Shown here: positions 16,521-24,987 of the stretch, piece after piece
Layout of the letters: each line of letters begins with the position of its first letter
Position numbering within the stretch: position 1 is the stretch's first letter
Assembly (NCBI RefSeq): GCF_013414345.1
Contig: NZ_CP058670.1
Location: forward strand, 1,612,001 to 1,676,000
Origin: Microcella indica
GTDB taxonomy: Bacteria; Actinomycetota; Actinomycetes; Actinomycetales; Microbacteriaceae
Direction: 5' to 3'
DNA length: 64,000 nt
The notes under the pieces: generated by a model
Told to the model about the DNA's origin: nothing
Seen by the model: only the letters and a program-made list of their open reading frames with translations
Databases searched by the model: none
Made by a program: the position numbers and the translations under genes

Positions 16521-17327
16521 CTAGTGAACGACGCGCTCGCGGAGCGCCGTGATCGTGGCGGTGTCCAGCCCGCGATCGCGCAGGAGGTCGACGATGCTGC
16601 CGTGCTCGTGCCGCATGACCCGCAGCATCGTCGCCATCGTCTCCGCCGGTGCGGCGAAGAGGGCTCCCCCCGCAGCGGGATCCAGGCGAGGCGCGTCGTG
16701 GTCGCGCACGACCGCCTGCATCATGGGCGAGATGCGGTGCATGATCGCGGGCATGACGGCGTCGGTGCGCGCGTAGTCCTCGATGATGACCTCATCGTCG
16801 GCGCCGAGCACTCCGAGCACGGCGGCCGTGAAGACGCCCGTGCGATCCTTGCCGGCCGCGCAGTGGAAGAGCGCGGCGCCCGAGGCTGAGGCCGCGACGC
16901 GCAGGCCGGTGATGAGCTGCGGCGCGGTCTGCTCGGCGATCTGCACGTACCACGTGCCGACCCCCTCGGGCGTGAGAGAGGACACCGCGGCGGGGCTCAT
17001 GCCGGGTGCCGCGGCGGTCGCGCTCAAGGGCAAGTGGTGGTAGCCGACCGGGTAGCGCCGCAGCGGCCCGCGACCCGCGACCTGCGCCTCGTGGGGCGAT
17101 CGCAGGTCGAGCACATCGCTCAGGCCCGTCTCGTGCAGCCGCCGCGCCTCGCCCTCGGGGATCGTCGAGACGTCATCGCTGCGCCACAGGACCCGCTCGC
17201 GCACCGTTCCCTCGGAGACCGTGAGCCCCCCGAGATCGCGCCAGTTCGCCAGCGGGGAGGTCGGCAGCCCTGAATCGGCGTCGGCCGGGTGATTCTGGGA
17301 GGATCGTGCGGAATCGGTGAAGGTCAC
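16521..17327 (-). CDS. Tyrosine/dual-specificity protein phosphatase (PtpB-like family)
   Basis: 268 aa. Active loop HCAAGKDRTGV (Cys156, Arg162; CX5R) and N-terminal NWRDLGGL and VLDLRSPHEAQ mark the bacterial Y_phosphatase3 family, whose member PtpB of M. tuberculosis acts on phosphotyrosine, phosphoserine and phosphoinositides. GTG start behind GGAAAG. No signal peptide seen. A shorter paralogue with HCVAGKDRTGV lies at 62488. Separated by 69 bp from the upstream PH-like gene on the same strand. Confidence 0.92.
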   Translation of the reverse strand: MTFTDSARSSQNHPADADSGLPTSPLANWRDLGGLTVSEGTVRERVLWRSDDVSTIPEGEARRLHETGLSDVLDLRSPHEAQVAGRGPLRRYPVGYHHLPLSATAAAPGMSPAAVSSLTPEGVGTWYVQIAEQTAPQLITGLRVAASASGAALFHCAAGKDRTGVFTAAVLGVLGADDEVIIEDYARTDAVMPAIMHRISPMMQAVVRDHDAPRLDPAAGGALFAAPAETMATMLRVMRHEHGSIVDLLRDRGLDTATITALRERVVH

Positions 17328-17396
17328 GAGAAGCTTTCCGGTCGGTGCGGGTCGTCGAGCGCGTCGTCATCGCCATCGGTGTCGACAGAGGCTGGG

Positions 17397-17879
17397 TCAC
17401 TCGGGTTCTGTGTCATCGGGCCCGGGCGGGGGGCCTTCGTGGTCGATCACTCTCAGACTGATGACACCCGCGAAGGCTTCGATGCGCGCGGAACCCAGTC
17501 TGCCACTGAGCGGTGCAAGCGGCCTGTGCCCGTCGAGCACCCACAGTCTCGGCCGCTGACGCCGATCGAGCCAGCGGCCGATCGAGAGTCCCTCGTGGAA
17601 GGGAATGACGCTCGCGCCGAGCGGCCCCCGCACGACGAGAGCTTCGCCATCGGAGCGCACGCTCGTGCGCCACCGAAGCGTGACGGCCCACACTGCGACC
17701 ACGAGCCAGCCGAGGGAGAGCAGCGCTGCGGCCGCGACCACGAGTCGACCGGGTGGCGGCACCACGCCATCGAGGGCGAGCGCGACCGCGCCGACAACGA
17801 CCGCGCTGACAGCAAGGATGAGGGCGGCGCCCCACTGTCCCAACGGGGCCCGCAGCACGGCGTGCGGTCGCCCTGTCAC
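17397..17879 (-). CDS. Membrane protein with PH-like C-terminal domain
   Basis: 160 aa. Two membrane helices (about 15-36 and 44-67) followed by a beta-rich segment (EALVVRGPLGASVIPFHEGLSIGRWLDRRQRPRLWVLDG) of bacterial PH type. Function unknown. The GTG start at 17879 overlaps the stop of the upstream lipoprotein gene (GTGA), so translation is coupled to two paralogous lipoproteins. It may form a membrane complex with them. Confidence 0.7.
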   Translation of the reverse strand: MTGRPHAVLRAPLGQWGAALILAVSAVVVGAVALALDGVVPPPGRLVVAAAALLSLGWLVVAVWAVTLRWRTSVRSDGEALVVRGPLGASVIPFHEGLSIGRWLDRRQRPRLWVLDGHRPLAPLSGRLGSARIEAFAGVISLRVIDHEGPPPGPDDTEPE

Positions 17880-18535
17880 GGCCCCGCCGCGCCCGACTCG
17901 CCCGTCGGCAGTCGCGGGACGCTCTCGAGAAGACTCGAGGGGTGCGGGCACAGCGCGCTCAACCGGGCGCGCTCGGCGGCGTTGCCGCGCGCAGCCGCGT
18001 ACGGATCCCACCCCGGGGTGACCCCTCCGGAAACGATCGCGAAGGGGCCCTCGGGGACGGGCGGTGCGTGCACGCCGCTGCGGCGGAGGCACGAGGGCAG
18101 GCCGACGCGCACATACTGCGTGACCCACGCCACCTCGATCGGCCCCGGACCGTTCACCGCGAGGCTCGGCGGCGGAAACCGCGACTCGCAGCTGTACGTC
18201 GCGAGGTCGAGTGCGCGAGCAGCGTCGGTCTGCTCCGTCGCCCCGTCGGTCAGGCCCGTCGCCTCGTAGATGCACCGGGCGAACACGAGCTGCCACTGAC
18301 CCGGCTCGAGCCACGCCTCGACCTCGTGCTCGGACAGCTGCACCGACGGCCAGCGGCTGAGCAGGTACTCCGCATGGCTCTCGAGCAGCACCTCGACGCG
18401 ACTCTCCAGACGCCCATGGCGCTCCGTCGCCACGTCGTCGAGGTCGAGCTGTGCGGTGGGCGGCGGGGCGCAGCCCGCGAGGAGCACGCCGAGGGTGACC
18501 ACGAGCATCCCGACCGCACCGGTGCGCCCCGTCAC
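17876..18535 (-). CDS. Secreted lipoprotein, paralogue of the next gene upstream
   Basis: 219 aa. Signal peptide with lipobox LLAGC ends at about residue 22. The mature part is mostly soluble with four further Cys that line up with the neighbouring lipoprotein: FARCIYE, YSCESRFP, LPSCLRR and ALCPHPSSLL. The WDPYAAARGNAAERARLSALCPHPSSLLE end matches its neighbour's WDPFAALAG segment closely. No known domain. GTG start overlapping the upstream gene's stop (GTGA). Confidence 0.75.
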   Translation of the reverse strand: MTGRTGAVGMLVVTLGVLLAGCAPPPTAQLDLDDVATERHGRLESRVEVLLESHAEYLLSRWPSVQLSEHEVEAWLEPGQWQLVFARCIYEATGLTDGATEQTDAARALDLATYSCESRFPPPSLAVNGPGPIEVAWVTQYVRVGLPSCLRRSGVHAPPVPEGPFAIVSGGVTPGWDPYAAARGNAAERARLSALCPHPSSLLESVPRLPTGESGAAGP

Positions 18536-19230
18536 GGCGCACCCTCGAGAAGCGCCTCGGGAGGCGGGCACTGCGCGCGGGCGCGCTGCTCGCGCACCGG
18601 GTCGCCGGCGAGCGCCGCAAACGGATCCCACGCGTCGACGGCGCCCCACTGCTCGACGAACTCCGACTCGGAGGGCAGCGACGGTGGCCGGTAGCCGGAG
18701 GCGAGCAGGCACGGTACGAGCACCTCGCCGGCGTACTGCCACGCCCACGGCGCCTCGATGTCGGCGACCTCGGCGGAGTACCAGACTCGGGAGGGGTACC
18801 GGGACTGGCAGACGAGAACGGCGACATCGGCGAGGAAGAGCTCGCGCGGACCCTCGGCGCTGACCCCACTGAAGTCGACCCTCTCGCCGTCGTCGGCGGG
18901 GCGAGCGCCGACGACGCCCTCATCCTCGAGGCAGTCCGACATGATCTGCGCCCACTCGCTCGCACCCACCCAGCGCTCGACCGAGGTCTCCGGCAGCGCG
19001 ACGGGGCCCCAGCGATCGCGCAAGTACCGTGCGGCCCGCTGGAGGTCGACCTCGAACGACTCCGCGGCGGCGCGATCGCGGTCGCGCACCGTCTCCGCGA
19101 GCGAGTCCTCCGCCTCACCCGCGGGCGACGCGCAGCCGGCGACGAGGGCGAGCAGGAGCAGGGACGCCACGGCAGCGGCGGCACGACGGCGTGTACCACC
19201 GCCACGCTCGGACGCCGCACCGCGAAGCAT
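18532..19230 (-). CDS. Secreted lipoprotein, first of a tandem pair
   Basis: 232 aa. Arg-rich N terminus, hydrophobic stretch and lipobox VAGC (about residue 33). Conserved features with the following paralogue: SVERWVGASEWAQIMSDCL, CQSRYPS, VPCLLASGYRPP, WDPFAALAGDPVREQRARAQCPPPEALLE. The conserved Cys suggest two disulfides outside the membrane. GAGCCT lies 6 nt before the ATG at 19230, compatible with a leaderless message. No recognised family. Confidence 0.75.
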   Translation of the reverse strand: MLRGAASERGGGTRRRAAAAVASLLLLALVAGCASPAGEAEDSLAETVRDRDRAAAESFEVDLQRAARYLRDRWGPVALPETSVERWVGASEWAQIMSDCLEDEGVVGARPADDGERVDFSGVSAEGPRELFLADVAVLVCQSRYPSRVWYSAEVADIEAPWAWQYAGEVLVPCLLASGYRPPSLPSESEFVEQWGAVDAWDPFAALAGDPVREQRARAQCPPPEALLEGAP

Positions 19231-19313
19231 GACGCCAGGCTCGCACGACAGGCGCCGAATCTGCTGACAACGGTCGCGCCCCACGGTCGGCACGCCGCCC
19301 GAACCGTGCGCGC

Positions 19314-19520
19314 TCAGCGACGGCGCTTCTGCACCCACTCGATCGCGTAGCTGAGAACGATCGCCACGGCACCGATCACCAGCAGGACGCGGAAGAAGCC
19401 GCGGAACGGCCCCAGCCAGTTGGCGAACGCCAGCGCAACGGTCACGAGGAGGATCGTCACGATCACGATGCGCACAGCGCTCAGGCGCCGTAGCGGGGAT
19501 CGTGCTCGGTCGCGGGCCAC
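19314..19520 (-). CDS. Small membrane protein, function unknown
   Basis: 68 aa with two membrane helices (about 17-35 and 39-60), a basic N terminus and KRRR at the end. Start uncertain: the GTG at 19520 has a Shine-Dalgarno-like GGGGAG directly abutting it, and a GTG at the codon for the VRIVIVTI segment is an alternative. It lies between the rpsO terminator and the tandem lipoprotein genes. Confidence 0.5.
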   Translation of the reverse strand: MARDRARSPLRRLSAVRIVIVTILLVTVALAFANWLGPFRGFFRVLLVIGAVAIVLSYAIEWVQKRRR

Positions 19521-19566
19521 CTCCCCATCGTGGCAGACCCCACGATCGGCCTACGTCCCGAGACGA

Positions 19567-19603
19567 CGAAGGCCGCCTCCCGACGGTGCGGGGGCGGCCT
19601 TCG
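19567..19603 (-). terminator. Terminator after rpsO
   Basis: Perfect 11-bp stem CGAAGGCCGCC/GGCGGCCTTCG with a 15-base loop, 26 bp past the rpsO stop. This would end most rpsO transcripts and separate rpsO from the genes leading to pnp. Confidence 0.7.
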
Positions 19604-19629
19604 CGCAAGAAGTTCGCGGTGTCTCTCGA

Positions 19630-19899
19630 CTAGCGGCGCAGACCCAGTCGTTCGATCAGCGAGCGGTAGCGCTCGATGTCGACATCCTGCAGGTAGCCCA
19701 GCAGGCGGCGGCGCTGGCCAACGAGCAGCAGCAGGCCACGACGTGAGTGGTGGTCGTGCTTGTGCTCCTTGAGGTGCTCCGTGAGGTCCTTGATGCGACG
19801 CGTGAGCATCGCCACCTGGACCTCGGGGGACCCAGTGTCACCGGGGTGGGTTGCGTACTCGTCGATGATCGCCTTCTTGACGTCTGCTTCGAGTGCCAT
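19630..19899 (-). CDS. rpsO: 30S ribosomal protein S15
   Basis: 89 aa, standard length. Binds 16S rRNA in the central domain; [16 protein letters not shown] and [25 protein letters not shown] are the S15 signature. ATG at 19899 behind AGGAAGGGG. In many bacteria rpsO and pnp form one operon; here a terminator and several genes intervene. Confidence 0.98.
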   Translation of the reverse strand: MALEADVKKAIIDEYATHPGDTGSPEVQVAMLTRRIKDLTEHLKEHKHDHHSRRGLLLLVGQRRRLLGYLQDVDIERYRSLIERLGLRR

Positions 19900-19995
19900 A
19901 GATGGGATCCCCTTCCTGCTCGTTGCGCGGCGCCCTGGGCGGGATGCCCGAGCTCTCTTTGTCCGCGGCCGTTGGACGGCAACCTTCAGATACTA
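19900..19995 (-). promoter_or_regulatory. rpsO promoter and leader
   Basis: A TAGTAT -10 box on the minus strand (19995-19990) predicts a leader of about 80 nt. The leader can fold around GGGC-atccc-GCCC. S15 represses its own mRNA through leader structures in several bacteria, so this is a candidate binding region; the fold itself is not conserved enough to identify by eye. Confidence 0.35.
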
Positions 19996-20025
19996 CCAGT
20001 CACCCGGCGCGGCGAGATCGGCGCG

Positions 20026-20047
20026 GCACCGTCTCCGGCAACGGTGC
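20026..20047 (-). terminator. Hairpin directly after the CWB2 protein gene
   Basis: Stem GCACCGT/ACGGTGC, loop of 8, starting one base after the stop codon of the surface-protein gene. No T-tract. Possible terminator separating it from rpsO. Confidence 0.4.
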
Positions 20048-20048
20048 G

Positions 20049-21731
20049 CTAGCAGGAGGACAGGTTGCGCACTCCGTTGGTCAGCACCGCTGTGCCCCCG
20101 AGCAACCAGATCTTCTCGACGTTCATCGTCGCGAACAGGTCGAGCACGTCCTCGGGAACGCAGTTCCTCGGCACCGTGAAGAGCGGGGCCGAACCCGGCT
20201 GGGCGCTGGCGAGGGGTGCGCCGGCGAGGGCGTCGGCGAACCCCGTGCCCACGGCGAAGAACGCGTTCGCGTCGTCGCCGACATCCTGCGTGACGAACAC
20301 CTCCTCGTTGATGATGAGCGAGGTCGCATAGCGATCGGTGCCCCCGAGACGCGTGACGTTCTCAACGGAGTCGATTCCCTCCAGCGACGCCTTCACTCCG
20401 TTCGACACGACAGCCGTGCCGCCCGCGATGTAGACGTCCGTCACGCCCAGCCCGCTCGAGCCGATGAGCGAACGAGTCGCCGACGGCGCCGATGACGCCG
20501 TGCCGTCGACGAGGATGACCGGGGCCGACTTCTTCGCCGCCGCAGCGGTCGCCGCGAGGGCGTCGGGGAAGTTCGCGCCGGTCGCGATGAAGGCGTTCTC
20601 TGCACTCGGGAACGCGTCCTCGACGAGCAGGCGCGATGTCTCGTACCGGTTCGCACCGCCGATGCGCACGACCGTGTCGACGACCGCGTCGATCGCCGAC
20701 TTCACCGAGTTGGAGACGACCGCGGTGCCGCCCGCGATGATCACGGTCTCGGGCTGCAGGCGGATGAGCTCGTTGCGCACTGCCGTGGGCAGACTGCCGC
20801 CCTCGGTGAGGAGGAGGGGTGCGTTGCGATGAGCGGCAGCGGGGCCGGCGCTCAGCGCATCCGGGTAGTTCGCGCCGTTCGCGACATACACGTAGCTTCC
20901 CTCGGCGCCGCCGAACGAGTCGAACTGCTGCGAGACGGCGACGGCCGTCTCGTAGCGGTTCGCGCCGGCGAGCCGCTGGTTCGTCACGGGCCCCAGGGTG
21001 CTCAGCGTCACCGTCGGAAGAGCGAAGGTCTCACCCGGGCCGACGGTGATGTCAACGGCATCCTCAGCACTGAAGACGTCGTCGTAGTACTCGTCTCGGT
21101 AGCTGTTGGGCCCGTCGGGCCGCTGATCGACGAACCGCACGCGGTAGGTGCCTGCCGGCACCGAGTAGCTGTCGACGAAAGTCGGGGTGTCCCAGGTTCG
21201 TCCGCCGCCGCCGGCGTAGCCGGTGTACACGCCCGCGTCGTAGCCGTAGATGTACACCTGAAGGGTCGCATCGCTCTGACCGTTCTCGCCGACCACGTTC
21301 ACGGAGATGGTCGCCTCCGCCTCGAGCTCGGCATCGACCTGAAGTGCCTCGCTCTCCGCGAGATCGAACGTGGTCGCCGAGGCGAAGGAGTTGCCGCTCG
21401 GGTACCACTCCGACTGGTAGTCCGACAGCGGAGGAAGAGCACCCGTATAGATGAAGAGCTTGTAGGTGCCGGCATCGAGGTCGGGGATCGAGTACGCGCC
21501 CGAAGAATCGGTCGTGTCTGACCCGACCAGGGTGAGGGGGGCGGTCGGAAGGTACAGCTGGACGGCCACGCCCTCGAGCGGTGTGCCGGAGCCCGCGGCC
21601 GTGACCGTGCCCGAAATGCTCGCCGTGCCCGCGGCATGCGCTGCCGCCGGGGCGATGATCAGGCTGCCCAGCACTCCGGCCAGTACCGCGAGAGGAAGGA
21701 AACGTCGTCGAAGAGGTCGTGTCTGAGTCAT
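20049..21731 (-). CDS. Secreted surface protein with three cell-wall-binding repeats (CWB2)
   Basis: 560 aa. Signal peptide (residues 1-34, ending AHAAGTAS). Residues ~36-120 resemble a carboxypeptidase-regulatory/SpaA-like beta-sandwich (ISGTVTAAGSGTPLEGVAVQLY, SGAYSIPDLDAGTYKLFIY), residues ~125-240 a second beta-rich domain, and the C-terminal half three CWB2 repeats beginning RLAGANRYETA, RIGGANRYETS and RLGGTDRYATS, each with a YVANGANYPDALSA-like and an IIAGGTAVVSN-like strand. CWB2 repeats bind anionic wall polymers non-covalently. ATG behind GGGAG. The last Cys of the protein could pair with that in NCVPEDV. Role unknown; structural or adhesive. Confidence 0.88.
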   Translation of the reverse strand: MTQTRPLRRRFLPLAVLAGVLGSLIIAPAAAHAAGTASISGTVTAAGSGTPLEGVAVQLYLPTAPLTLVGSDTTDSSGAYSIPDLDAGTYKLFIYTGALPPLSDYQSEWYPSGNSFASATTFDLAESEALQVDAELEAEATISVNVVGENGQSDATLQVYIYGYDAGVYTGYAGGGGRTWDTPTFVDSYSVPAGTYRVRFVDQRPDGPNSYRDEYYDDVFSAEDAVDITVGPGETFALPTVTLSTLGPVTNQRLAGANRYETAVAVSQQFDSFGGAEGSYVYVANGANYPDALSAGPAAAHRNAPLLLTEGGSLPTAVRNELIRLQPETVIIAGGTAVVSNSVKSAIDAVVDTVVRIGGANRYETSRLLVEDAFPSAENAFIATGANFPDALAATAAAAKKSAPVILVDGTASSAPSATRSLIGSSGLGVTDVYIAGGTAVVSNGVKASLEGIDSVENVTRLGGTDRYATSLIINEEVFVTQDVGDDANAFFAVGTGFADALAGAPLASAQPGSAPLFTVPRNCVPEDVLDLFATMNVEKIWLLGGTAVLTNGVRNLSSC

Positions 21732-21830
21732 GGGGGCTCCCGCGTCGGCTTGGCTAGTCCATCTCCTCCTATCGAACATAATCCACCGCATTCTCGTGCA
21801 CCAGAGGCCAATACCGACGAGAATCGACTC

Positions 21831-22223
21831 ATGCTGCTGCCCGCGATCATCCTCATCACCCTCGCCCTCGTGCTCTACTCGGTCGGCGTGTGGGCCGAAC
21901 GCGCGCAGAAGGTGCTCAAGCCCTGGCACGCGGTGTTCTTCGGCCTGGGCCTCGCCGCGGACGCGAGCGGCACCTACCTCATGAGCCTCATCGCCGAGAG
22001 TAATCGCGAGGCGGGCGTCGAGCCGGGCATCCTCACCCAGATCATGGCCGTCAGCGGAGTCATCGCCCTCGTGCTCATGGCCGTGCACTTCGTCTGGGCG
22101 ATCGTCGTGCTCGTGCGCGATCGGGAGGCCGAGAAGCACCGCTTCCACCGGTTCTCCGTCGTCGTGTGGGCGATCTGGCTCGTGCCGTACCTGACGGGCG
22201 CGATCGGCTCGAGCCTCGGCTGA
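21831..22223 (+). CDS. HsmA/TIGR03987 family membrane protein
   Basis: 130 aa with four membrane helices. Hallmarks of the TIGR03987 family: LYSVGVWAERAQKVLKPWHAVFFGLGLAADASGTYLM and HFVWAIVVLVRDREAEKHRFHRFSVVVWAIWLVPYLTGAI. No defined biochemical role; the many conserved His suggest haem or metal. GAGAAT lies 6 nt before the ATG. It precedes an OsmC-like gene by 11 bp on the same strand. Confidence 0.8.
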   Translation: MLLPAIILITLALVLYSVGVWAERAQKVLKPWHAVFFGLGLAADASGTYLMSLIAESNREAGVEPGILTQIMAVSGVIALVLMAVHFVWAIVVLVRDREAEKHRFHRFSVVVWAIWLVPYLTGAIGSSLG

Positions 22224-22234
22224 GGAGGGATTCC

Positions 22235-22660
22235 GTGACGACGGCACCCCTCGCCTACCGCGTGAGCGCCCGCGCCAACGCCGCTTCGGCCAGCGTGCAC
22301 GCCGCTGGCGACGAGCTGCCCCTCGACACCCGATGGCAACCCGCGGAGCCGAGCGGTCACCCCGGGCCCGCCGAGCTGCTTGCGAGCGCCTTCGCGGCGT
22401 GCCTGCTCAAGAACGTCGCCCGCTCGAGCGCACTGCTGCCATTCGCCTACGAGAGCGTGGAGGCCACGGTCGTGATGCATCGGCAGGATGCTCCGCCGCG
22501 GTTCACCGCCCTCGAGTACGCCCTGCACCTGGTCACGAGCGAGCCCGCGCACCGCGTCGAGCTGCTGCACCGCAACCTGCAGAAGTTCGGAACGGTGTAC
22601 AACACCCTCGCCGCCGTGTGCGAGGTCACCGGAACCGTGACAAGCAGCCCGCCCGCCTAG
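22235..22660 (+). CDS. OsmC family protein
   Basis: 141 aa from a GTG behind GGAGGGA. Cys56 (FAACLLKNVARS) is the conserved peroxidatic position; the second Cys is late, at Cys129 (AAVCEVTG), the layout of the YhfA/OsmC-like group rather than classic Ohr. Probable peroxide or thiol-related function. Distinct from the OsmC at 1436. Confidence 0.85.
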   Translation: MTTAPLAYRVSARANAASASVHAAGDELPLDTRWQPAEPSGHPGPAELLASAFAACLLKNVARSSALLPFAYESVEATVVMHRQDAPPRFTALEYALHLVTSEPAHRVELLHRNLQKFGTVYNTLAAVCEVTGTVTSSPPA

Positions 22661-22681
22661 TGCGCCGGTAGCCTGGGCCGC

Positions 22682-22711
22682 GTGACTGCGCCCCCGCCGA
22701 GTGAGCCGTGA
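22682..22711 (+). CDS. Nine-codon leaderless upstream ORF (MTAPPPSEP)
   Basis: GTG at 22682 follows TAGCCT (22669-22674) by 7 nt, the spacing of leaderless starts across this window. The ORF reads MTAPPPSEP and its TGA overlaps the GTG start of the membrane protease gene (GTGA at 22708-22711). The Pro-Pro-Pro run is a known cause of ribosome slowing relieved by EF-P. It may set the rate of protease synthesis by coupled re-initiation. Confidence 0.45.
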   Translation: MTAPPPSEP

Positions 22712-23892
22712 CGGCCGCACTGCCGCTCGTCGTGGACGTGCTGCTCCTCCTCGCTCTCGTGGCCGCCGTCGTGCGCGGTGCGCGCGCCGGCTTCGTCTTC
22801 ACGCTCGGCTCGACGATCGGCGCGATCGTGGGCGCCGTCGCGGCCGTCGTGCTCGTGCCCGTGCTCGCAGCCTGGGTGCCCGACCCGCAGTGGCGCATCG
22901 CCGCCGTCTTCGCCGCCATCGCGCTCCTCGTGATCGGAGGCCTGAGCCTCGGCGAGGCGATCGGCCACCACTGGAAACGGCGCGTGCGCAAGCGGCTGCG
23001 AGCGGTCGACCGGGTCGTCGGCGCGGTCGCGGGCGGTGCGGTCGGCGTGCTCGTCGTGAGTCTGCTCGGCTCGACCGTCACCGCACTCGGCATTCCCCTC
23101 GTCTCGCCCGCCGTCGCGAGCTCGACCGTGCTCAGCACGATCGAGCGGTACACACCCGACCCGCTCGCGCGAGCGCTCGGGCAGGTGCGCGGGCTCGTCG
23201 TGAGCGAGGGCATCCCGCGCATCGCCGACGCCCTCGGCGCACTCGACTCCGGCCCGCCGCCGACCATCGATGGCGGGAGCCCGGCCCTCACGGAGGCCGC
23301 GCAGTCCGTCGGACGGGTGACCGGCGCCGCCTACGCGTGCGGGCAGACGCAGTCGGGCAGCGCCTTCGTGATCGCCGACGACCGACTGCTCACCAACGCC
23401 CACGTCGTCGCGGGCGTCACCGAGCCGACGGTCGAGCTGCCCGGCGTCGGGGGCGTCGCGGGGCGCATCGTGTACTTCGACGCCCAGCAGGACGTGGCCG
23501 TGATCGCCATCGACGGGCTCAGCACGGCGCCCCTCGCGCTCGGGGAGACCCTGCCCGATGGCACCGTCGCCGTGCAGGGCTACCCCTTCGGCGGCCCCTT
23601 CGCCTCGACGGGGGCGGAGATCGTCGACGTGAGCACGATCGAGGCATCCAGCATCGACGGCGGCTCGCGCGCGGCGCGCGAGTCGTACACGCTCGCCGCC
23701 GACGTCAACCCGGGCAACTCGGGCGGGCCCGTGCTCGACCTCGACGGCCGCGTCATCGGCATGGTCTACGCGCGCTCCGCCACGCGCGACGACATCGGCT
23801 ACGCGCACACCATGGCGGAGCTCGATGACGTCATCGCCGCGGCGCCGCAGCTGACCGACGCGGTCGGCTCCGGGCGCTGCACGACCCGATAG
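22708..23892 (+). CDS. MarP-like membrane serine protease (CvpA + trypsin-like domains)
   Basis: 394 aa. Four membrane helices in residues 1-125 form a CvpA/colicin-V-production-like domain, followed by an extracytoplasmic chymotrypsin-fold domain with catalytic His232 (TNAHVVAG), Asp262 (QQDVAVI) and Ser338 (PGNSGGPV). Cys211 and Cys391 match the redox-sensitive disulfide of mycobacterial MarP (Rv3671c), which protects against acid and oxidative stress by activating a peptidoglycan hydrolase. Translation is coupled to the 9-codon uORF before it. Confidence 0.92.
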   Translation: MTAALPLVVDVLLLLALVAAVVRGARAGFVFTLGSTIGAIVGAVAAVVLVPVLAAWVPDPQWRIAAVFAAIALLVIGGLSLGEAIGHHWKRRVRKRLRAVDRVVGAVAGGAVGVLVVSLLGSTVTALGIPLVSPAVASSTVLSTIERYTPDPLARALGQVRGLVVSEGIPRIADALGALDSGPPPTIDGGSPALTEAAQSVGRVTGAAYACGQTQSGSAFVIADDRLLTNAHVVAGVTEPTVELPGVGGVAGRIVYFDAQQDVAVIAIDGLSTAPLALGETLPDGTVAVQGYPFGGPFASTGAEIVDVSTIEASSIDGGSRAARESYTLAADVNPGNSGGPVLDLDGRVIGMVYARSATRDDIGYAHTMAELDDVIAAAPQLTDAVGSGRCTTR

Positions 23893-23916
23893 GCAGGCCG
23901 CGACGGCGCACCGCGC

Positions 23917-24873
23917 TCAGGGGACGAGGACGATCTTGCCGCGCAGGTGCCCCGACTCGAGCCGCGTGAAGGCCTCGCGCACCTCGACGAGCGGGTAGCG
24001 TGCCGCGATCGGCACCTCCACCTCCCCCGAGCCGACAAGGGCGACGAGCGCCCGCAGGGTCGGAGCGTGCACGGCCCCGCGACCCACGCGGCGCACGCCG
24101 AAGGGCTCGGGATCGGTCGCGATCGTGTTGATGCGCTCGGGCGGCACGCCGAGCTCGAGCGCCGCGCGGATCGTCTCAGGGCCGTGCTGGTCGAACACGG
24201 CCGTGATGCCGTCGGCAGCAGCATCCCGCAGCCTCTCGGCCAGCCCCTCGCCGTACAGGACCGGCACGACGCCGCGCTCGGCGAGCCACGCGTGATTGCT
24301 CTCGCTCGCCGTGCCGATGACGCGCAGGCCCCGGGCGACCGCGAGCTGGCACAGGATGCCGCCCACTCCCCCCGCCGCCGCGGAGACGACGATCGTGTCG
24401 CCCTCGGCGAGGGTCTGCGACTCGAGCGCGTCCCACGCCGTCTGGCCGGCGAGCGCGAGACCGCCCGCGACCTCGAGGTGCACGTCGTCGGGCACCGGGG
24501 CGATCGCCTCGACCGGTGCCAGCACCAGGTCGCACGCCGCCCCGCTCGGAATCGAGCCGAAGACACGGTCCCCCACGGCGATGTCGCTCACGTCGCCCCC
24601 CACCGACTCCACGACTCCGGAGAACTCGCGCCCGACTGTCGTGGGCAACGACGCTGCGACGTGCGACGTGCCCCGCCGGATCTTGTAGTCGACCGGGTTG
24701 AGGCCCGCGGCCGCGAGCCGGATGCGCACCTCGCCCTCCCCGGGAGCCGCGACCGTGATCGTCTCGACGTTGATCACCTCGGGGCCGCCGACCGAGTGGT
24801 AGCGAGCGGCCCGGGCGGGCACAGGCTCGGAGGTCGACGAGTCGGCGGTCGGTGCGTCAGTGCGAGAACTCAT
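23917..24873 (-). CDS. NADP-dependent quinone-oxidoreductase-like alcohol dehydrogenase family protein
   Basis: 318 aa medium-chain dehydrogenase/reductase without zinc ligands: N-terminal GroES-like domain (LNPVDYKIRRG, VGREFSGVVESVG, GDRVFG), nucleotide-binding VSAAAGGVGGILCQLA, and the HLRGKIVLVP end. Typical of zeta-crystallin-like quinone reductases. The ATG at 24873 is chosen over an upstream GTG at 24891 because TACAGT (24886-24881) lies 7 nt before it, predicting a leaderless transcript. Confidence 0.9.
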   Translation of the reverse strand: MSSRTDAPTADSSTSEPVPARAARYHSVGGPEVINVETITVAAPGEGEVRIRLAAAGLNPVDYKIRRGTSHVAASLPTTVGREFSGVVESVGGDVSDIAVGDRVFGSIPSGAACDLVLAPVEAIAPVPDDVHLEVAGGLALAGQTAWDALESQTLAEGDTIVVSAAAGGVGGILCQLAVARGLRVIGTASESNHAWLAERGVVPVLYGEGLAERLRDAAADGITAVFDQHGPETIRAALELGVPPERINTIATDPEPFGVRRVGRGAVHAPTLRALVALVGSGEVEVPIAARYPLVEVREAFTRLESGHLRGKIVLVP

Positions 24874-24987
24874 GCTCTCCACTGTAGGCACACCTCGTGC
24901 GCGACATCGGGACCTTCGCCCCTACCCCTGCGGCGCCCGCCGGTCTGAGATAGGGGAATCGGTACACGCAACGACGGGAGGGCGATC

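Noticed and set aside
22701-22710. Other GTG codons as start of the MarP-like protease (22682, 22701)
   Set aside because: They are in other frames; 22682 gives only the 9-codon uORF and 22701 is not in frame with the protease.
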